Shown here: positions 1 to 6,846 of the stretch, piece by piece | How the letters are laid out: every line of letters starts with the position of its first letter | How positions within the stretch are numbered: the first letter of the stretch is position 1 | NCBI GenBank assembly: GCA_018334675.1 | Contig: JAGXLL010000023.1 | Location: 1-37,335 of the forward strand | Source: Bacteroidales bacterium | Lineage (GTDB): Bacteria; Bacteroidota; Bacteroidia; Bacteroidales; UBA12077 | Reading direction: 5' to 3' | DNA: 37,335 nucleotides | Program-made: the position numbers and the translations under genes | Notes under the pieces: generated by a model | The model's database searches: none | Seen by the model: the letters and a program-made list of their open reading frames with translations, nothing else | Told to the model about the DNA's origin: nothing

Positions 1-1036
1 CCGGATCATTGGAAATGAAATAAATGGATTTATGCAATTGTCCTTTGCGGCTGCCCACACTCAAAATGGCTTTGAATGAACTGGTCTCCCCGGAAGGGAT
101 AACTGTCTTCTCGGGCTTAACCGTGGTGCAACCACATGTGGCTCTTATCTTGCGTATCTTCAATGGTCTTTGGCCGGTATTGGTAAAGCGGAAAACGTGT
201 TCCACCCGGCCCCCTTTCTCCACCTTTCCAAAATCGTGGGAGGTGTTTTCAAAGCTCACATGGGGGGCATTCTTCCTTTCCCTGGCCGTGAGGCCGGAGA
301 AATCCTCCATGATCTTGGCGGAAACCACCAGATGGTTGTGGGGAACGTTTTGAGCGTTCACCTTGATGCGGACCCGGTCCATCCTGAAACCCCAATCATT
401 GATGCGTGTTGGATCGTAGGTGCCATGAATATGCCCTTTTTGTCCGGGCTGAAGGACTTCGGGACGGGTGGACAGGTCGATGTGTTGGGGAACCCGCTCA
501 AAGCTGATGCGGATAGGCTGCCCGGAGACATTGACGATACCCAGGGAATCCCTTTGCACCCTGGTATGCTTGATCCTGGCAAAAGCCAGATGGTGCGATT
601 TGAGCCTTAAGCTGCCCATCTTACGCGGATACTTCTCCTCAATGGTTCGTTCCCTGCGCTGTACCTTCCCCTGAATGCGCAACAGTACCTTTCCCTTGGA
701 AGCATTGGTATGAACGACCACACTCTTATTAAAAGTGCCGGGACGCCGACGGGGATCGAAGGTGGCACGGACAAAACCCTTTCCTCCGGGCTTCACTGGC
801 TCCCGGGTCCAGGCGGGAGTGGTACATCCACAGTTGGCCTTCACCCGGTTGATGATCAGCGGCTCACCACCCTGATTGACAAAGGTGAAGGAATGGGTAA
901 CTTTGCCCCCGTCTTCCCGGATCGTACCAAAGTTGTGAATCTTCTGATCAAATACGATTTTGGGCTTTTTTTGCTGGGCGGAAACCGCGGTGGCCATACC
1001 CAGAATCATGATGAGTATTGGAAGAAACCGTTTCAT
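1..1036 (-). CDS. Secreted DUF1573 domain protein, C-terminus cut by window edge
   Basis: I translated this by hand; it stays open from the ATG at 1036 to the window edge, 345 codons without a stop. The N-terminus (MKRFLPILIMILGMATAVSA) is a clear signal peptide, so the product is exported. Two DUF1573-type Ig-like repeats are visible. The first follows the signal peptide, with the signature NCGCTTPAW and then a Gly-rich turn. The second lies close to the window edge, with ATCGCTTVKP preceded by a segment reading HDFGKVEKGG. DUF1573 proteins are abundant in Bacteroidota and are thought to be periplasmic or surface proteins of unknown role; the paired Cys of CGC is the family hallmark. The middle section (roughly residues 140-260) is beta-rich and unassigned. 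Function beyond the fold is not known. The true C-terminus lies outside the window. Confidence 0.85.
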   Translation of the reverse strand, partial: MKRFLPILIMILGMATAVSAQQKKPKIVFDQKIHNFGTIREDGGKVTHSFTFVNQGGEPLIINRVKANCGCTTPAWTREPVKPGGKGFVRATFDPRRRPGTFNKSVVVHTNASKGKVLLRIQGKVQRRERTIEEKYPRKMGSLRLKSHHLAFARIKHTRVQRDSLGIVNVSGQPIRISFERVPQHIDLSTRPEVLQPGQKGHIHGTYDPTRINDWGFRMDRVRIKVNAQNVPHNHLVVSAKIMEDFSGLTARERKNAPHVSFENTSHDFGKVEKGGRVEHVFRFTNTGQRPLKIRKIRATCGCTTVKPEKTVIPSGETSSFKAILSVGSRKGQLHKSIYFISNDP

Positions 1037-1047
1037 ACGCTTATCTT

Positions 1048-1167
1048 TTATTTAATGATTTGGCCGTATGGAACCTGCATGAAATAATCATGTCCTTGTT
1101 GTGTAAGTTCGTGCATGCGGGTTTCATAGATCAAATCTTTAAGTTTGTCGGCTGATTGCATTTCCAT
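1048..1167 (-). CDS. Possible 39-residue small ORF or gene remnant
   Basis: Directly upstream of the DUF1573 gene on the same strand, an open frame runs from ATG 1167 to TAA 1048. The frame remains open for about 16 codons further upstream without a good start. The peptide is compositionally protein-like and contains ETRMHELTQQGHDYF. This is loosely reminiscent of the ERRxEL..EGHRxFDL motif near the C-terminus of SusD-type proteins, so it may be a relic rather than a working small gene; the resemblance is only by eye. It lies 11 bases before the ATG of the next gene. No convincing promoter was found. Reported because an otherwise empty 250-base stretch contains it; treat as tentative. Confidence 0.25.
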   Translation of the reverse strand: MEMQSADKLKDLIYETRMHELTQQGHDYFMQVPYGQIIK

Positions 1168-1287
1168 TGCCACAGCAGGATGATACGCAATGGACAGTAA
1201 AGTTGATACATTATAAGGGCTAAATTAAAAAATCATTTCTTTTTTTGCTTATGTTTGTTGAGAAGATGATTCAAGCCCCCCAAATTT

Positions 1288-2478
1288 ATGACAACCCTTA
1301 AAAATCAAATACGGAAACTGGCCCGGAAATATTTTGAAGAGGTCGTTGAAATCAGAAGACATATACATCAGTATCCGGAACTTTCCTTTCATGAATATGA
1401 CACGGCAAGATACCTGGAGAGCCTGTTGCACAAGATGGGACTAGAAAGTCGAAGGGTGGCCGGTACCGGCCTTACCGGCATGCTTGGAATGACAGATGAA
1501 TCGAAGAAGACCATTGCCCTACGGGCCGATATAGATGCATTGCCGGTTTTCGAAAAGAACAAGCTGGACTATTCATCCAAGTACGAGGGCAGGATGCATG
1601 CTTGCGGCCACGATGCCCATAGTGCCATGCTGATCGGTGCCCTCAAGATCCTCAGGGATATGGAGGGGCATCTGGAAGGCAATATCCGTTATATTTTTCA
1701 ACCCGGCGAGGAGAAACTGCCCGGGGGTGCCTGGGAGATGATCCGGGCAGGCGTTTTGAACAACCCAAAGCCCGATCTGATCATTGGCCAACATGTATAC
1801 CCGGAATTAAGTACCGGTCAACTGGGATTCAAACCGGGACCCTACATGGCCTCCACCGATGAGATATATTTGACTATCAGGGGTAAGGGTGGACACGGAG
1901 CCATGCCCAACCAATACGACGATACAGTTTACCTGGCTACCCAGATCATACAGTCGCTCCAGCAGATCGTGAGCAGAAAGACACCCCCTACCATACCAAC
2001 CGTTCTCTCCTTTGGGAAAATCATCGCCAATGGTGCTACCAATGTAATACCGGATGAGGTATATATGGAAGGCACCTTCAGAACCATGGACGAAAAATGG
2101 CGGGACAAAGCCCACCGCCTGATCCGGGAGATCTCCCGCTCCATCATCCGTCCCACCACGGCCGAATGTGATGTGCACATCAAGAAAGGCTATCCCGTAT
2201 TGAAAAACGACGAACCCTCGACCAACCGAGCTGTGGAATACAGCAAGCAATTGCTGGGTAAAACCCGCATCCACCCGTTGGAGGTCCGTATGACAGCAGA
2301 AGATTTTGCCTATTACACCCGCGAAATCCCGGGTATATTCTACCGCCTGGGAATACGCAATAAATCCGGGGGCATCAACAACCCCCTGCATTCCTCCTCC
2401 TTCAATATCGATGAAAAGGCCATGGAAACAGGAATGGCGAACATGGCCTGGCTTGCCATCTCTTTTCTAAGTGAGTGA
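1288..2478 (+). CDS. M20 family amidohydrolase (hippurate/N-acyl-amino-acid hydrolase type)
   Basis: A 396-residue M20D peptidase/amidohydrolase, the usual length for the family. Such enzymes cleave N-acyl amino acids or amino-acid conjugates with a divalent-metal pair, in the cytoplasm. Visible metal-binding and catalytic signatures are HACGHDAH around residue 107, the FQPGEE block that supplies the catalytic Glu, GQHVYP, and a late HSSSF histidine. The inserted dimerisation ('lid') domain occupies roughly residues 185-300, with the typical GKGGHGAMP segment. No signal peptide is present. A possible -7 box TATGTTTG lies at 1250-1257, but no -33 element is obvious. The substrate cannot be read from sequence. 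The gene stands alone, followed 147 bases later by ferredoxin with its own promoter. Confidence 0.9.
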   Translation: MTTLKNQIRKLARKYFEEVVEIRRHIHQYPELSFHEYDTARYLESLLHKMGLESRRVAGTGLTGMLGMTDESKKTIALRADIDALPVFEKNKLDYSSKYEGRMHACGHDAHSAMLIGALKILRDMEGHLEGNIRYIFQPGEEKLPGGAWEMIRAGVLNNPKPDLIIGQHVYPELSTGQLGFKPGPYMASTDEIYLTIRGKGGHGAMPNQYDDTVYLATQIIQSLQQIVSRKTPPTIPTVLSFGKIIANGATNVIPDEVYMEGTFRTMDEKWRDKAHRLIREISRSIIRPTTAECDVHIKKGYPVLKNDEPSTNRAVEYSKQLLGKTRIHPLEVRMTAEDFAYYTREIPGIFYRLGIRNKSGGINNPLHSSSFNIDEKAMETGMANMAWLAISFLSE

Positions 2479-2556
2479 GGACATCTATCCCCTCATATTA
2501 GTGGAATCCAAGTTATTTAAATTCTTTCCAAATTAAGCAAAACTGATGAAGGGCAT

Positions 2557-2586
2557 TTTGGCTTTTGAAAAATGACCCTATTTTTG
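2557..2586 (+). promoter_or_regulatory. Bacteroidota-type promoter for the ferredoxin gene
   Basis: TTTG at 2557-2560, an 18-base spacer, and TATTTTTG at 2579-2586 match the Bacteroidota primary sigma consensus (TTTG, 19-21 bases, TAnnTTTG). The predicted transcription start near 2593 leaves a leader of about 33 bases before the ATG at 2626. Confidence 0.7.
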
Positions 2587-2625
2587 TGGTGTTTCTAATT
2601 GTTAACTCAAAAAATATATAGAAAA

Positions 2626-2793
2626 ATGGCTTACGTAATTACAGAAGATTGTACAGCATGCGGTTCCTGCATAGATGAATGCCCCGTTGAGGCAATTTCC
2701 GAAGGTGACATTTACAAAATCGATCCCGATTTGTGCACCGATTGTGGCGCCTGCGCCGATGTTTGCCCTGTTGAGGCCATTCATCCGGAATAG
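2626..2793 (+). CDS. Small ferredoxin with two [4Fe-4S] clusters
   Basis: A 55-residue electron carrier of the clostridial type. Two CxxCxxCxxxCP motifs are complete: Cys 9, 12, 15, 19 and Cys 37, 40, 43, 47, each followed by Pro-Val-Glu. This is the full length of the classic 2[4Fe-4S] ferredoxins, and the internal duplication is obvious (CPVEAI occurs twice). The start at ATG 2626 gives the usual MAYVIT opening; the upstream TTG at 2599 would add nine residues and lies almost on the predicted transcription start, so it was rejected. The gene is monocistronic, with a promoter at 2557-2586 and a terminator at 2816-2848. A 2[4Fe-4S] ferredoxin of this type suggests an organism with anaerobic redox metabolism, which is an inference. 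Confidence 0.95.
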   Translation: MAYVITEDCTACGSCIDECPVEAISEGDIYKIDPDLCTDCGACADVCPVEAIHPE

Positions 2794-2815
2794 CATTTTC
2801 ATGCCATTACAACAG

Positions 2816-2848
2816 AAGCCGTCAGGGGTTCCCGGCGGCTTTTTTTTT
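2816..2848 (+). terminator. Intrinsic terminator after ferredoxin
   Basis: AAGCCG (2816-2821) pairs with CGGCTT (2836-2841), with further GC pairing possible inside the loop, followed by a run of about nine T. It lies 23 bases after the ferredoxin stop. Confidence 0.75.
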
Positions 2849-3005
2849 GAGGCGAAGATTTTGTTACTTCGCAACAGCAACCCATCCTGGCTTCCAAACC
2901 CTGGCGGCGTGGTCTGCTCCTGACCGTGGGGTTGGTACACTAAAGAGAGGTAAGCGGGACCCATCCTGCTTTCATCGCGTTTTGGCAGGGAAGAATTAAA
3001 TCATT

Positions 3006-3068
3006 TACCATCTGACCATGTAGCAATTTGACAATATAACAATAACAACATAACAATCCGACAATCAA
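3006..3068. repeat. Degenerate (T)AACAAT / GACAAT intergenic repeat
   Basis: This A/C-rich stretch consists of repeated short words: CATCTGACCATG, AATTTGACAATATAACAAT, AACAACATAACAAT, CCGACAAT. It lies just before the methyltransferase-like gene. The remaining intergenic sequence from 2850 to 3005 shows no coding or promoter signal. It is distinct from the GTTGAA-type repeats at 10328 and 37008 but similar in style. Confidence 0.5.
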
Positions 3069-3086
3069 TTATTTAATTCAAGGCCG

Positions 3087-3830
3087 ATGGCTTTACTGAA
3101 CGAATATATCGAATCCGGAAATTATTTTTTCCGAAAGCGCAGCTTCATTCCCCTGGTGTTTTATGTGCTGGCCACGCTGGTGATCATCATAGATGCGCAG
3201 GATATCCTGTATGAACCCGATCTGCTTTGGTCGATCCTGTGCCTGGCAATATCGCTGCTGGGACTGGCAATACGGATCATGGTGGTAGGCACCGTGCCTG
3301 GAGGAACATCGGGGCGCAACACCAAAAAACAGCTGGCCCAAACCCTGAACACCCGGGGTATTTATTCCGTGGTGCGCCACCCCCTTTATCTGGGTAATTT
3401 CCTGATGTGGCTGGGGCTGATCATCTATGTTGGAAATATATGGTTCTGCATCGTAGCGGCCTTGCTCTATTGGATCTATTATGAGCGGATCATGTTTGCC
3501 GAGGAGGACTTTCTGAAACAAAAATTTGGTGAGGATTTTGAACAATGGGCCACCCACACACCTTCCTTTCTGCCCGGGTTCAAAAACTGGAAGTCGCCTC
3601 AGATGGCTTTCTCAGTAAGAAAAGTCATCCGCAGGGAGCACAGGGGCTTGTTCGCCGTAATCCTGTCTTTTGTATACCTAAACCTGTTAAAGAACTATGT
3701 GCTCTACGACAGGTTGATGCTTACCTCGCATTGGCTGATACTGTTAATATTCGGAGCTTTATTGTTCGTAACGGTGCGACTGCTCCGGAAATACACCCGG
3801 GTGCTAAACAAGAGAAGATCAAAGTCTTAA
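3087..3830 (+). CDS. Isoprenylcysteine carboxyl methyltransferase-like integral membrane enzyme
   Basis: A 247-residue inner-membrane protein. Hydrophobic segments lie around residues 20-38 and 45-65, then comes the SAM-binding ICMT/PEMT core. The core contains RGIYSVVRHPLYLGNFLMW near residues 89-107 and the second conserved block YERIMFAEEDFLKQKFG near 135-152, whose acidic residues are typical of the family. Bacterial members methylate lipids or small prenylated or phenolic substrates; the substrate here is unknown. After the canonical core there is an unusual C-terminal extension of about 75 residues with two further hydrophobic helices and a basic tail (NKRRSKS). ATG 3087 is the only good start. 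It appears to be a single-gene unit converging on the groES gene. Confidence 0.8.
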   Translation: MALLNEYIESGNYFFRKRSFIPLVFYVLATLVIIIDAQDILYEPDLLWSILCLAISLLGLAIRIMVVGTVPGGTSGRNTKKQLAQTLNTRGIYSVVRHPLYLGNFLMWLGLIIYVGNIWFCIVAALLYWIYYERIMFAEEDFLKQKFGEDFEQWATHTPSFLPGFKNWKSPQMAFSVRKVIRREHRGLFAVILSFVYLNLLKNYVLYDRLMLTSHWLILLIFGALLFVTVRLLRKYTRVLNKRRSKS

Positions 3831-3834
3831 GATC

Positions 3835-3869
3835 AAAAAAAGCGTTTGCCCTCTCTCTGGACAAACGCT
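3835..3869 (-). terminator. Intrinsic terminator of the GroES/thioredoxin-like operon
   Basis: AGCGTTTG (3841-3848) and CAAACGCT (3862-3869) form a perfect 8-bp stem. Read on the minus strand the hairpin is followed by a T-run (complement of A 3835-3841), so it terminates transcription arriving from 3892. On the plus strand no T-run follows. Confidence 0.8.
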
Positions 3870-3891
3870 CTCCCCCTGTGACGGGTTGTAA

Positions 3892-4179
3892 TTAAATGGA
3901 GTCGGTTTCCACAACCTTAGCCAGAATGTCGGAATAAGGGATCAGCAAATATTTTTTCCCATCCACTTCGGTTTCTGTTCCGGAGAACTCCTTGTATAAT
4001 ACGGTATCACCGGGTTTTACCGATGAATTCTCGATCTCACTGATGGCCACTACCCGGGCCATCTTTTTCTTTTCCTTGGCCGAATCGGGAATGATGATCC
4101 CACTTGCCGTTTTTTGTTCTGTTTCTTCCTCTGATACGTCTAACAATACATTTTCGTTGAGTGGCTGTAATTCTTTCAT
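3892..4179 (-). CDS. GroES-family co-chaperonin, not beside groEL
   Basis: A 95-residue Cpn10 protein. It opens with LQPLNENVLLD (normally ..PLxDRVLV), continues with a mobile loop around residues 17-35 containing ASGIIIPDSAKEKK (the hydrophobic tripeptide that binds GroEL), then KPGDTVLYKEFSGTE and a C-terminal YLLIPYSDILAKVV. All parts needed for a heptameric lid are present. No groEL lies in the window, so this is probably a second, stand-alone GroES. It is downstream of the thioredoxin/glutaredoxin hybrid with a 40-base gap and is followed by a terminator, so the two genes probably form one transcript. That pairing suggests a role in redox or protein-folding stress, which is inference. 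The symbol is left blank because it may be a paralogue of the main groES. Confidence 0.9.
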   Translation of the reverse strand: MKELQPLNENVLLDVSEEETEQKTASGIIIPDSAKEKKKMARVVAISEIENSSVKPGDTVLYKEFSGTETEVDGKKYLLIPYSDILAKVVETDSI

Positions 4180-4219
4180 TTTTATCTGTTTATTAATTCG
4201 ACTTATAATGTTTCATGGC

Positions 4220-4801
4220 TTAAATACCCAGCATATCATCAATCCTGGATCTGTTGAAGCCCACAATGATCCTGCCGTTGATCTCGGTTTGAGGCACGCC
4301 TTGCTGCCCACTTTTCCTCACCAATTCCTGTGCCATTTTTTGATCTTTCGATACATCAATGTCCCGGAAATGAATTTGATTCTTACGCAAGTAGTCTTTC
4401 AGGCTGTTACAATGCGGGCAGGTCGGAGTACTGTATACGATCACCCTTTTTCGTGGCTTCTCATCGGATTGTTGACTGATATACAAGTTATTTTGAATCA
4501 ATGACACATAATAATCTTTGGTCTGGCAGCCTTTGACCGACTTTCTGAAGTGCTCACCCTCAAATTCCAGCAGGGTTGGTGCGGTTGTCACCTCATATTT
4601 ACCGTGGATATCCCTTACCTGATTGACATCGGCAGCCAGTATGCCGATGGGCTCATCTAACTCTCCGGCAGCCTGATTGAGGTTGCTCAGGGCACAGGCA
4701 CTTTTCTCACTCTGCGATTTGTAAAGCAGCAAAAAACTGCGTTTGGCCTTCTTCAGGTTTTGCTGTAATTCCCCATGGGAGGAGATGTATTGCATTTCCA
4801 T
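4220..4801 (-). CDS. Thioredoxin-like/glutaredoxin two-domain protein
   Basis: A 193-residue cytosolic protein made of two thioredoxin folds. Residues 1-105 resemble a thioredoxin (cis-Pro segment VTTAPTLLEFEG near 71-82), but the usual CxxC is reduced to a single Cys at about position 36 (SEKSACALS). This half is therefore unlikely to act as a dithiol reductase. Residues 118-193 form a glutaredoxin/NrdH-like domain with an intact CPHC at 128-131, the VPQT cis-Pro motif and GFNRSRID. The first in-frame start is TTG 4807; ATG 4801 is preferred. It is the first gene of a two-gene unit with groES and diverges from the DJ-1/PfpI gene. It probably reduces disulfides or mixed disulfides; the partner is unknown. 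Confidence 0.8.
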   Translation of the reverse strand: MEMQYISSHGELQQNLKKAKRSFLLLYKSQSEKSACALSNLNQAAGELDEPIGILAADVNQVRDIHGKYEVTTAPTLLEFEGEHFRKSVKGCQTKDYYVSLIQNNLYISQQSDEKPRKRVIVYSTPTCPHCNSLKDYLRKNQIHFRDIDVSKDQKMAQELVRKSGQQGVPQTEINGRIIVGFNRSRIDDMLGI

Positions 4802-4881
4802 AATCAATAAAAATATTTTATTTTAACATATGTCGATGTTTACATATTTTATGCCAAAGCATCTTTTGTCAGTTTCCTGCA

Positions 4882-4911
4882 AAAATGTCAGCCATCATGG
4901 TCTGACATTTT
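4882..4911. promoter_or_regulatory. 30-bp palindrome in the divergent region before the DJ-1/PfpI gene
   Basis: AAAATGTCAG (4882-4891) and CTGACATTTT (4902-4911) are perfect 10-base arms around CCATCATGGT, which itself can nearly pair. A further TGTCAG half-site lies at 4867-4872, in direct orientation. It sits between two divergent genes with redox-type products, so an operator or a 5'-UTR hairpin is most likely. Lack of a long T-run on either strand makes a plain terminator less likely. Confidence 0.6.
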
Positions 4912-4965
4912 ATCCAGGTGCAGCCTATAAAACAAAGCGGAATGATTTGTGTTTAACTTCAAAAA

Positions 4966-4971
4966 AGGAGG
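4966..4971 (+). promoter_or_regulatory. Strong Shine-Dalgarno of the DJ-1/PfpI gene
   Basis: AGGAGG ends five bases before ATG 4977. This is unusual here because most genes in the window lack any such site, and it decides the start: the TTG/ATG-like openings from 4830 have none. Confidence 0.75.
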
Positions 4972-4976
4972 TTATC

Positions 4977-5510
4977 ATGAATCTTAAAAAACTAAAGATC
5001 ATCAACCTGGCACATCAACAGTTCGAGGATCTGGAGCTGTGGTATCCCGTTCTAAGGCTTCGGGAAGAAGGCATCACCGTTCATATTGCCGGCGAGAAGA
5101 AGGGGTTGAAGTATTTTGGCAAACACGGGGTGCCGGTTGAAACAGATGTTTCTTTTACAGATCTGGATCCCGGTGCCTATCAGGGCGTGCTGATACCCGG
5201 TGGATGGGCACCCGATAAGTTAAGACGTTATCCGGAGATTTTGGAGTTCATCCGTAAGATGAATGATCAGGGCAAACCCATTGGCGAGATTTGCCATGCG
5301 GGCTGGGTATTGATCTCAGCAGATATTCTCCGTAACAGAAGGGTCACCAGTACGCCGGCCATTCGCGATGACATGGAAAATGCCGGGGCTCAGTGGCTGG
5401 ATGAGGCTGTCATCAACGACCAGAATCTCGTCTCCAGCAGAAGACCCATTGATTTGCCCATTTACATGAAGACCTATATTGATCTGTTGAATAGGCAGTA
5501 CGATCAATGA
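4977..5510 (+). CDS. DJ-1/PfpI family (class I glutamine-amidotransferase fold) protein
   Basis: A 177-residue cytosolic protein of PfpI/YhbO type. It has the flavodoxin-like opening KIINLAHQQFEDLEL with the acidic residue of the active site, the GVLIPGGWAPDKLRR block, the nucleophile elbow PIGEICHAGW (Cys about 106) and the closing SSRRPIDLPIYMK segment. Family members act as glyoxalases, protein/nucleotide deglycases or proteases under carbonyl and oxidative stress; which of these applies cannot be read here. The usual nucleophile motif ACHG is CHAG here. The start was chosen at ATG 4977 because of its Shine-Dalgarno; the frame upstream to 4830 is not protein-like. It is divergent from the thioredoxin-like/GroES pair, with a palindrome between, and is followed by a small GGCAGC/GCTGCC hairpin at 5517-5534. 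Confidence 0.9.
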   Translation: MNLKKLKIINLAHQQFEDLELWYPVLRLREEGITVHIAGEKKGLKYFGKHGVPVETDVSFTDLDPGAYQGVLIPGGWAPDKLRRYPEILEFIRKMNDQGKPIGEICHAGWVLISADILRNRRVTSTPAIRDDMENAGAQWLDEAVINDQNLVSSRRPIDLPIYMKTYIDLLNRQYDQ

Positions 5511-5562
5511 TCCACAGGCAGCCCGGTCGCTGCCGGATGGACCTTCGTAGATGGTCGTACGT

Positions 5563-6003
5563 TCAATTTTCATGGTCAGCGCCCTCCCTGAGTAAATCAT
5601 AAATACCATTCTTCATGCAATATCTGTACAGCCAGCTGTATTCAACCGAAAGGGAAAAGCGCTGATTGAGGGCCAACTGAAGCTGCCGGATGGTGGTGAT
5701 GTGCTTCAGGCCGGCAACACGCCTAATGCGCGAAAGGTAGGGGTTCAGGGAAGACTGCCTGCGCCGGTCAAACCGAAACGTCAACAATCCGGGCAGGCCT
5801 CGTTTCAAATACAATTTGGTCCAATCGGTTATGGTATCCGCATGTACATCCAGCAACCGGATAATATTTTTGTTCTTTTGCCCTTCATTTTTAAGCAAAA
5901 TACAATAAACCCGCTTCAATACATGCGGGTTGTCCTGGTTTTCACGGACAATCCTTCGCAGTCTGGCTTCCTGCCTGGTGGTGAGGTTAACACTGTAAGC
6001 CAT
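5563..6003 (-). CDS. IS630-type helix-turn-helix protein without transposase domain
   Basis: A 146-residue protein resembling the N-terminal DNA-binding part of IS630-family transposases. It has a first helical unit (LTTRQEARLRRIVREN), then the HTH region NIIRLLDVHADTITDWTKLYLKRGLPGLL (shown split: recognition helix about residues 56-70), then a second winged-helix-like stretch with FSLSVEYSWLYRYC. The DDE catalytic domain that should follow is absent: the stop comes at once. There are no inverted repeats, so it is either a domesticated regulator or a truncated relic; the frame is clean, favouring use. Start ATG 6003 fits a promoter-like pair at 6025-6055, whereas 6027 would lie at the transcription start. 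It follows the SRP RNA gene on the same strand and converges with the DJ-1/PfpI gene. Confidence 0.65.
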   Translation of the reverse strand: MAYSVNLTTRQEARLRRIVRENQDNPHVLKRVYCILLKNEGQKNKNIIRLLDVHADTITDWTKLYLKRGLPGLLTFRFDRRRQSSLNPYLSRIRRVAGLKHITTIRQLQLALNQRFSLSVEYSWLYRYCMKNGIYDLLREGADHEN

Positions 6004-6024
6004 GTTCCTTGAATCAAACGACCA

Positions 6025-6055
6025 CAAAATAACAATTAATCAAATAAGAAGCAAA
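6025..6055 (-). promoter_or_regulatory. Probable promoter of the HTH gene
   Basis: On the minus strand TTTG (6055-6052), a 19-base spacer, then TTATTTTG (6032-6025), one mismatch from TAnnTTTG. The predicted start near 6018 leaves about 15 bases to ATG 6003. Confidence 0.5.
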
Positions 6056-6082
6056 TGAACCGGAGTATGGAGGGCAAAAAAA

Positions 6083-6182
6083 GCGGGCAAGCGACTCATA
6101 TCGCACCGCTCAACCGCCTACCCTTGCTTCCTTCCGGACCTGGGGGAGTTCAGCGGGAGCTGGTCGTATGAGACTTGCCCGG
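6083..6182 (-). ncRNA. ffs: Signal recognition particle RNA (small bacterial type)
   Basis: Read on the minus strand this roughly 100-base segment is one long hairpin. The ends pair as GGGCAAG (6180-6174) with CTTGCCC (6091-6085), the arms TCTCATACGA and TATGAG pair next, and the apex carries the hallmark SRP domain IV sequence CAGGTCCGGAAGGAAGCA with the GGAA tetraloop and the symmetric/asymmetric internal loops. The RNA joins Ffh to target inner-membrane proteins to SecYEG. The length matches the 4.5S-like form without an Alu domain. A run of seven T (complement of 6082-6076) directly after the closing stem acts as terminator, and a near-consensus promoter lies at 6187-6217. Confidence 0.95.
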
Positions 6183-6186
6183 ATTG

Positions 6187-6217
6187 CAAAAGTATAAAAA
6201 TTAACTTTAAACACAAA
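6187..6217 (-). promoter_or_regulatory. Consensus promoter of the SRP RNA gene
   Basis: On the minus strand TTTG (6217-6214), exactly 19 bases, then TACTTTTG (6194-6187). This matches the Bacteroidota consensus TTTG-N19-TAnnTTTG exactly, and the RNA begins about five bases downstream. Confidence 0.85.
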
Positions 6218-6288
6218 TCCTATGAGAATGATTTATAAAAATCCTATATTTGTTCAGTATTCTGTTAAACGGTAAAACCAGCTGCAAG

Positions 6289-6846
6289 ATGGAAACCCAT
6301 ACACCCGAAGAAGACACCACAGGCAGTGAAAACACTTTATTGAGAAGTACCATGACCATGGGGTTGATCACCGGTCTGGCCCTGATCATCTATACCCTTT
6401 TGCTTTATGCCACCAACAATCTGCTGAAGCAGAATTTTGCCCTGGGTGTGGTCAACTATATCATCTTAATCGCAGGTATTGTGATTGGCACGCGAAGCTA
6501 TCGCGATCAGGCAATGGGAGGCTATATCACTTATGGCAAGGCACTGGGTTATGGAGTGGTGCTGTGTGTATTCACCGGCATCGTAGTCGGCATCTTCACT
6601 TATCTGCTTTATGAAGTGATTGATCCGAGTCTGATGGAACAGAACATGAAGGTCATCCAGGAGGAGATGCTCAACCGTGGCATGTCGGCCGAGCAGGTAG
6701 AGACGATGACGGAAATGCAGGCCCGTTTCCGCACGCCTTTCATGATGCTGATCGGTTCGATCTTTACTTATAGCCTGCTGGGGCTGATCTTCTCACTGGT
6801 TACCTCAGCCTTCCTGAAGAAGGACAAGCCGATGTTCAATGATTAA
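6289..6846 (+). CDS. DUF4199 family integral membrane protein
   Basis: A 185-residue protein with four hydrophobic helices: about residues 22-42, 50-68, 83-108 and 150-175. A central soluble stretch is rich in Met and Glu (EEMLNRGMSAEQVETMTEMQ). This is the DUF4199 layout, a family of unknown function common in Bacteroidota. Start ATG 6289 (METHTPEED) is preferred over TTG 6250, because a -7 box TATATTTG at 6245-6252 overlaps the latter and would give a leader of about 30 bases. Its TAA shares one base with the ATG of the glycosyltransferase (TAATG), so the two are translationally coupled and the membrane protein probably serves the same envelope process. No catalytic motif is visible. Confidence 0.85.
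   Translation: METHTPEEDTTGSENTLLRSTMTMGLITGLALIIYTLLLYATNNLLKQNFALGVVNYIILIAGIVIGTRSYRDQAMGGYITYGKALGYGVVLCVFTGIVVGIFTYLLYEVIDPSLMEQNMKVIQEEMLNRGMSAEQVETMTEMQARFRTPFMMLIGSIFTYSLLGLIFSLVTSAFLKKDKPMFND

Noticed and set aside
1200-1220. TATAAT-like sequence on the minus strand upstream of the small ORF
   Set aside because: Sigma70-type -10 boxes are not used by the primary sigma factor of this phylum and no matching -35 was present.
1807-2391. 194-codon minus-strand frame inside the amidohydrolase gene
   Set aside because: Lies wholly opposite a well-supported M20 gene; composition is that of a shadow frame.
3006-3068. Possible CRISPR-like repeat array
   Set aside because: Repeats are only 6-12 bases, irregular and without spacers of constant length.
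5517-5534. GGCAGC/GCTGCC hairpin as terminator of the DJ-1/PfpI gene
   Set aside because: Perfect 6-bp stem but no T-run follows on either strand; recorded only as a hairpin.
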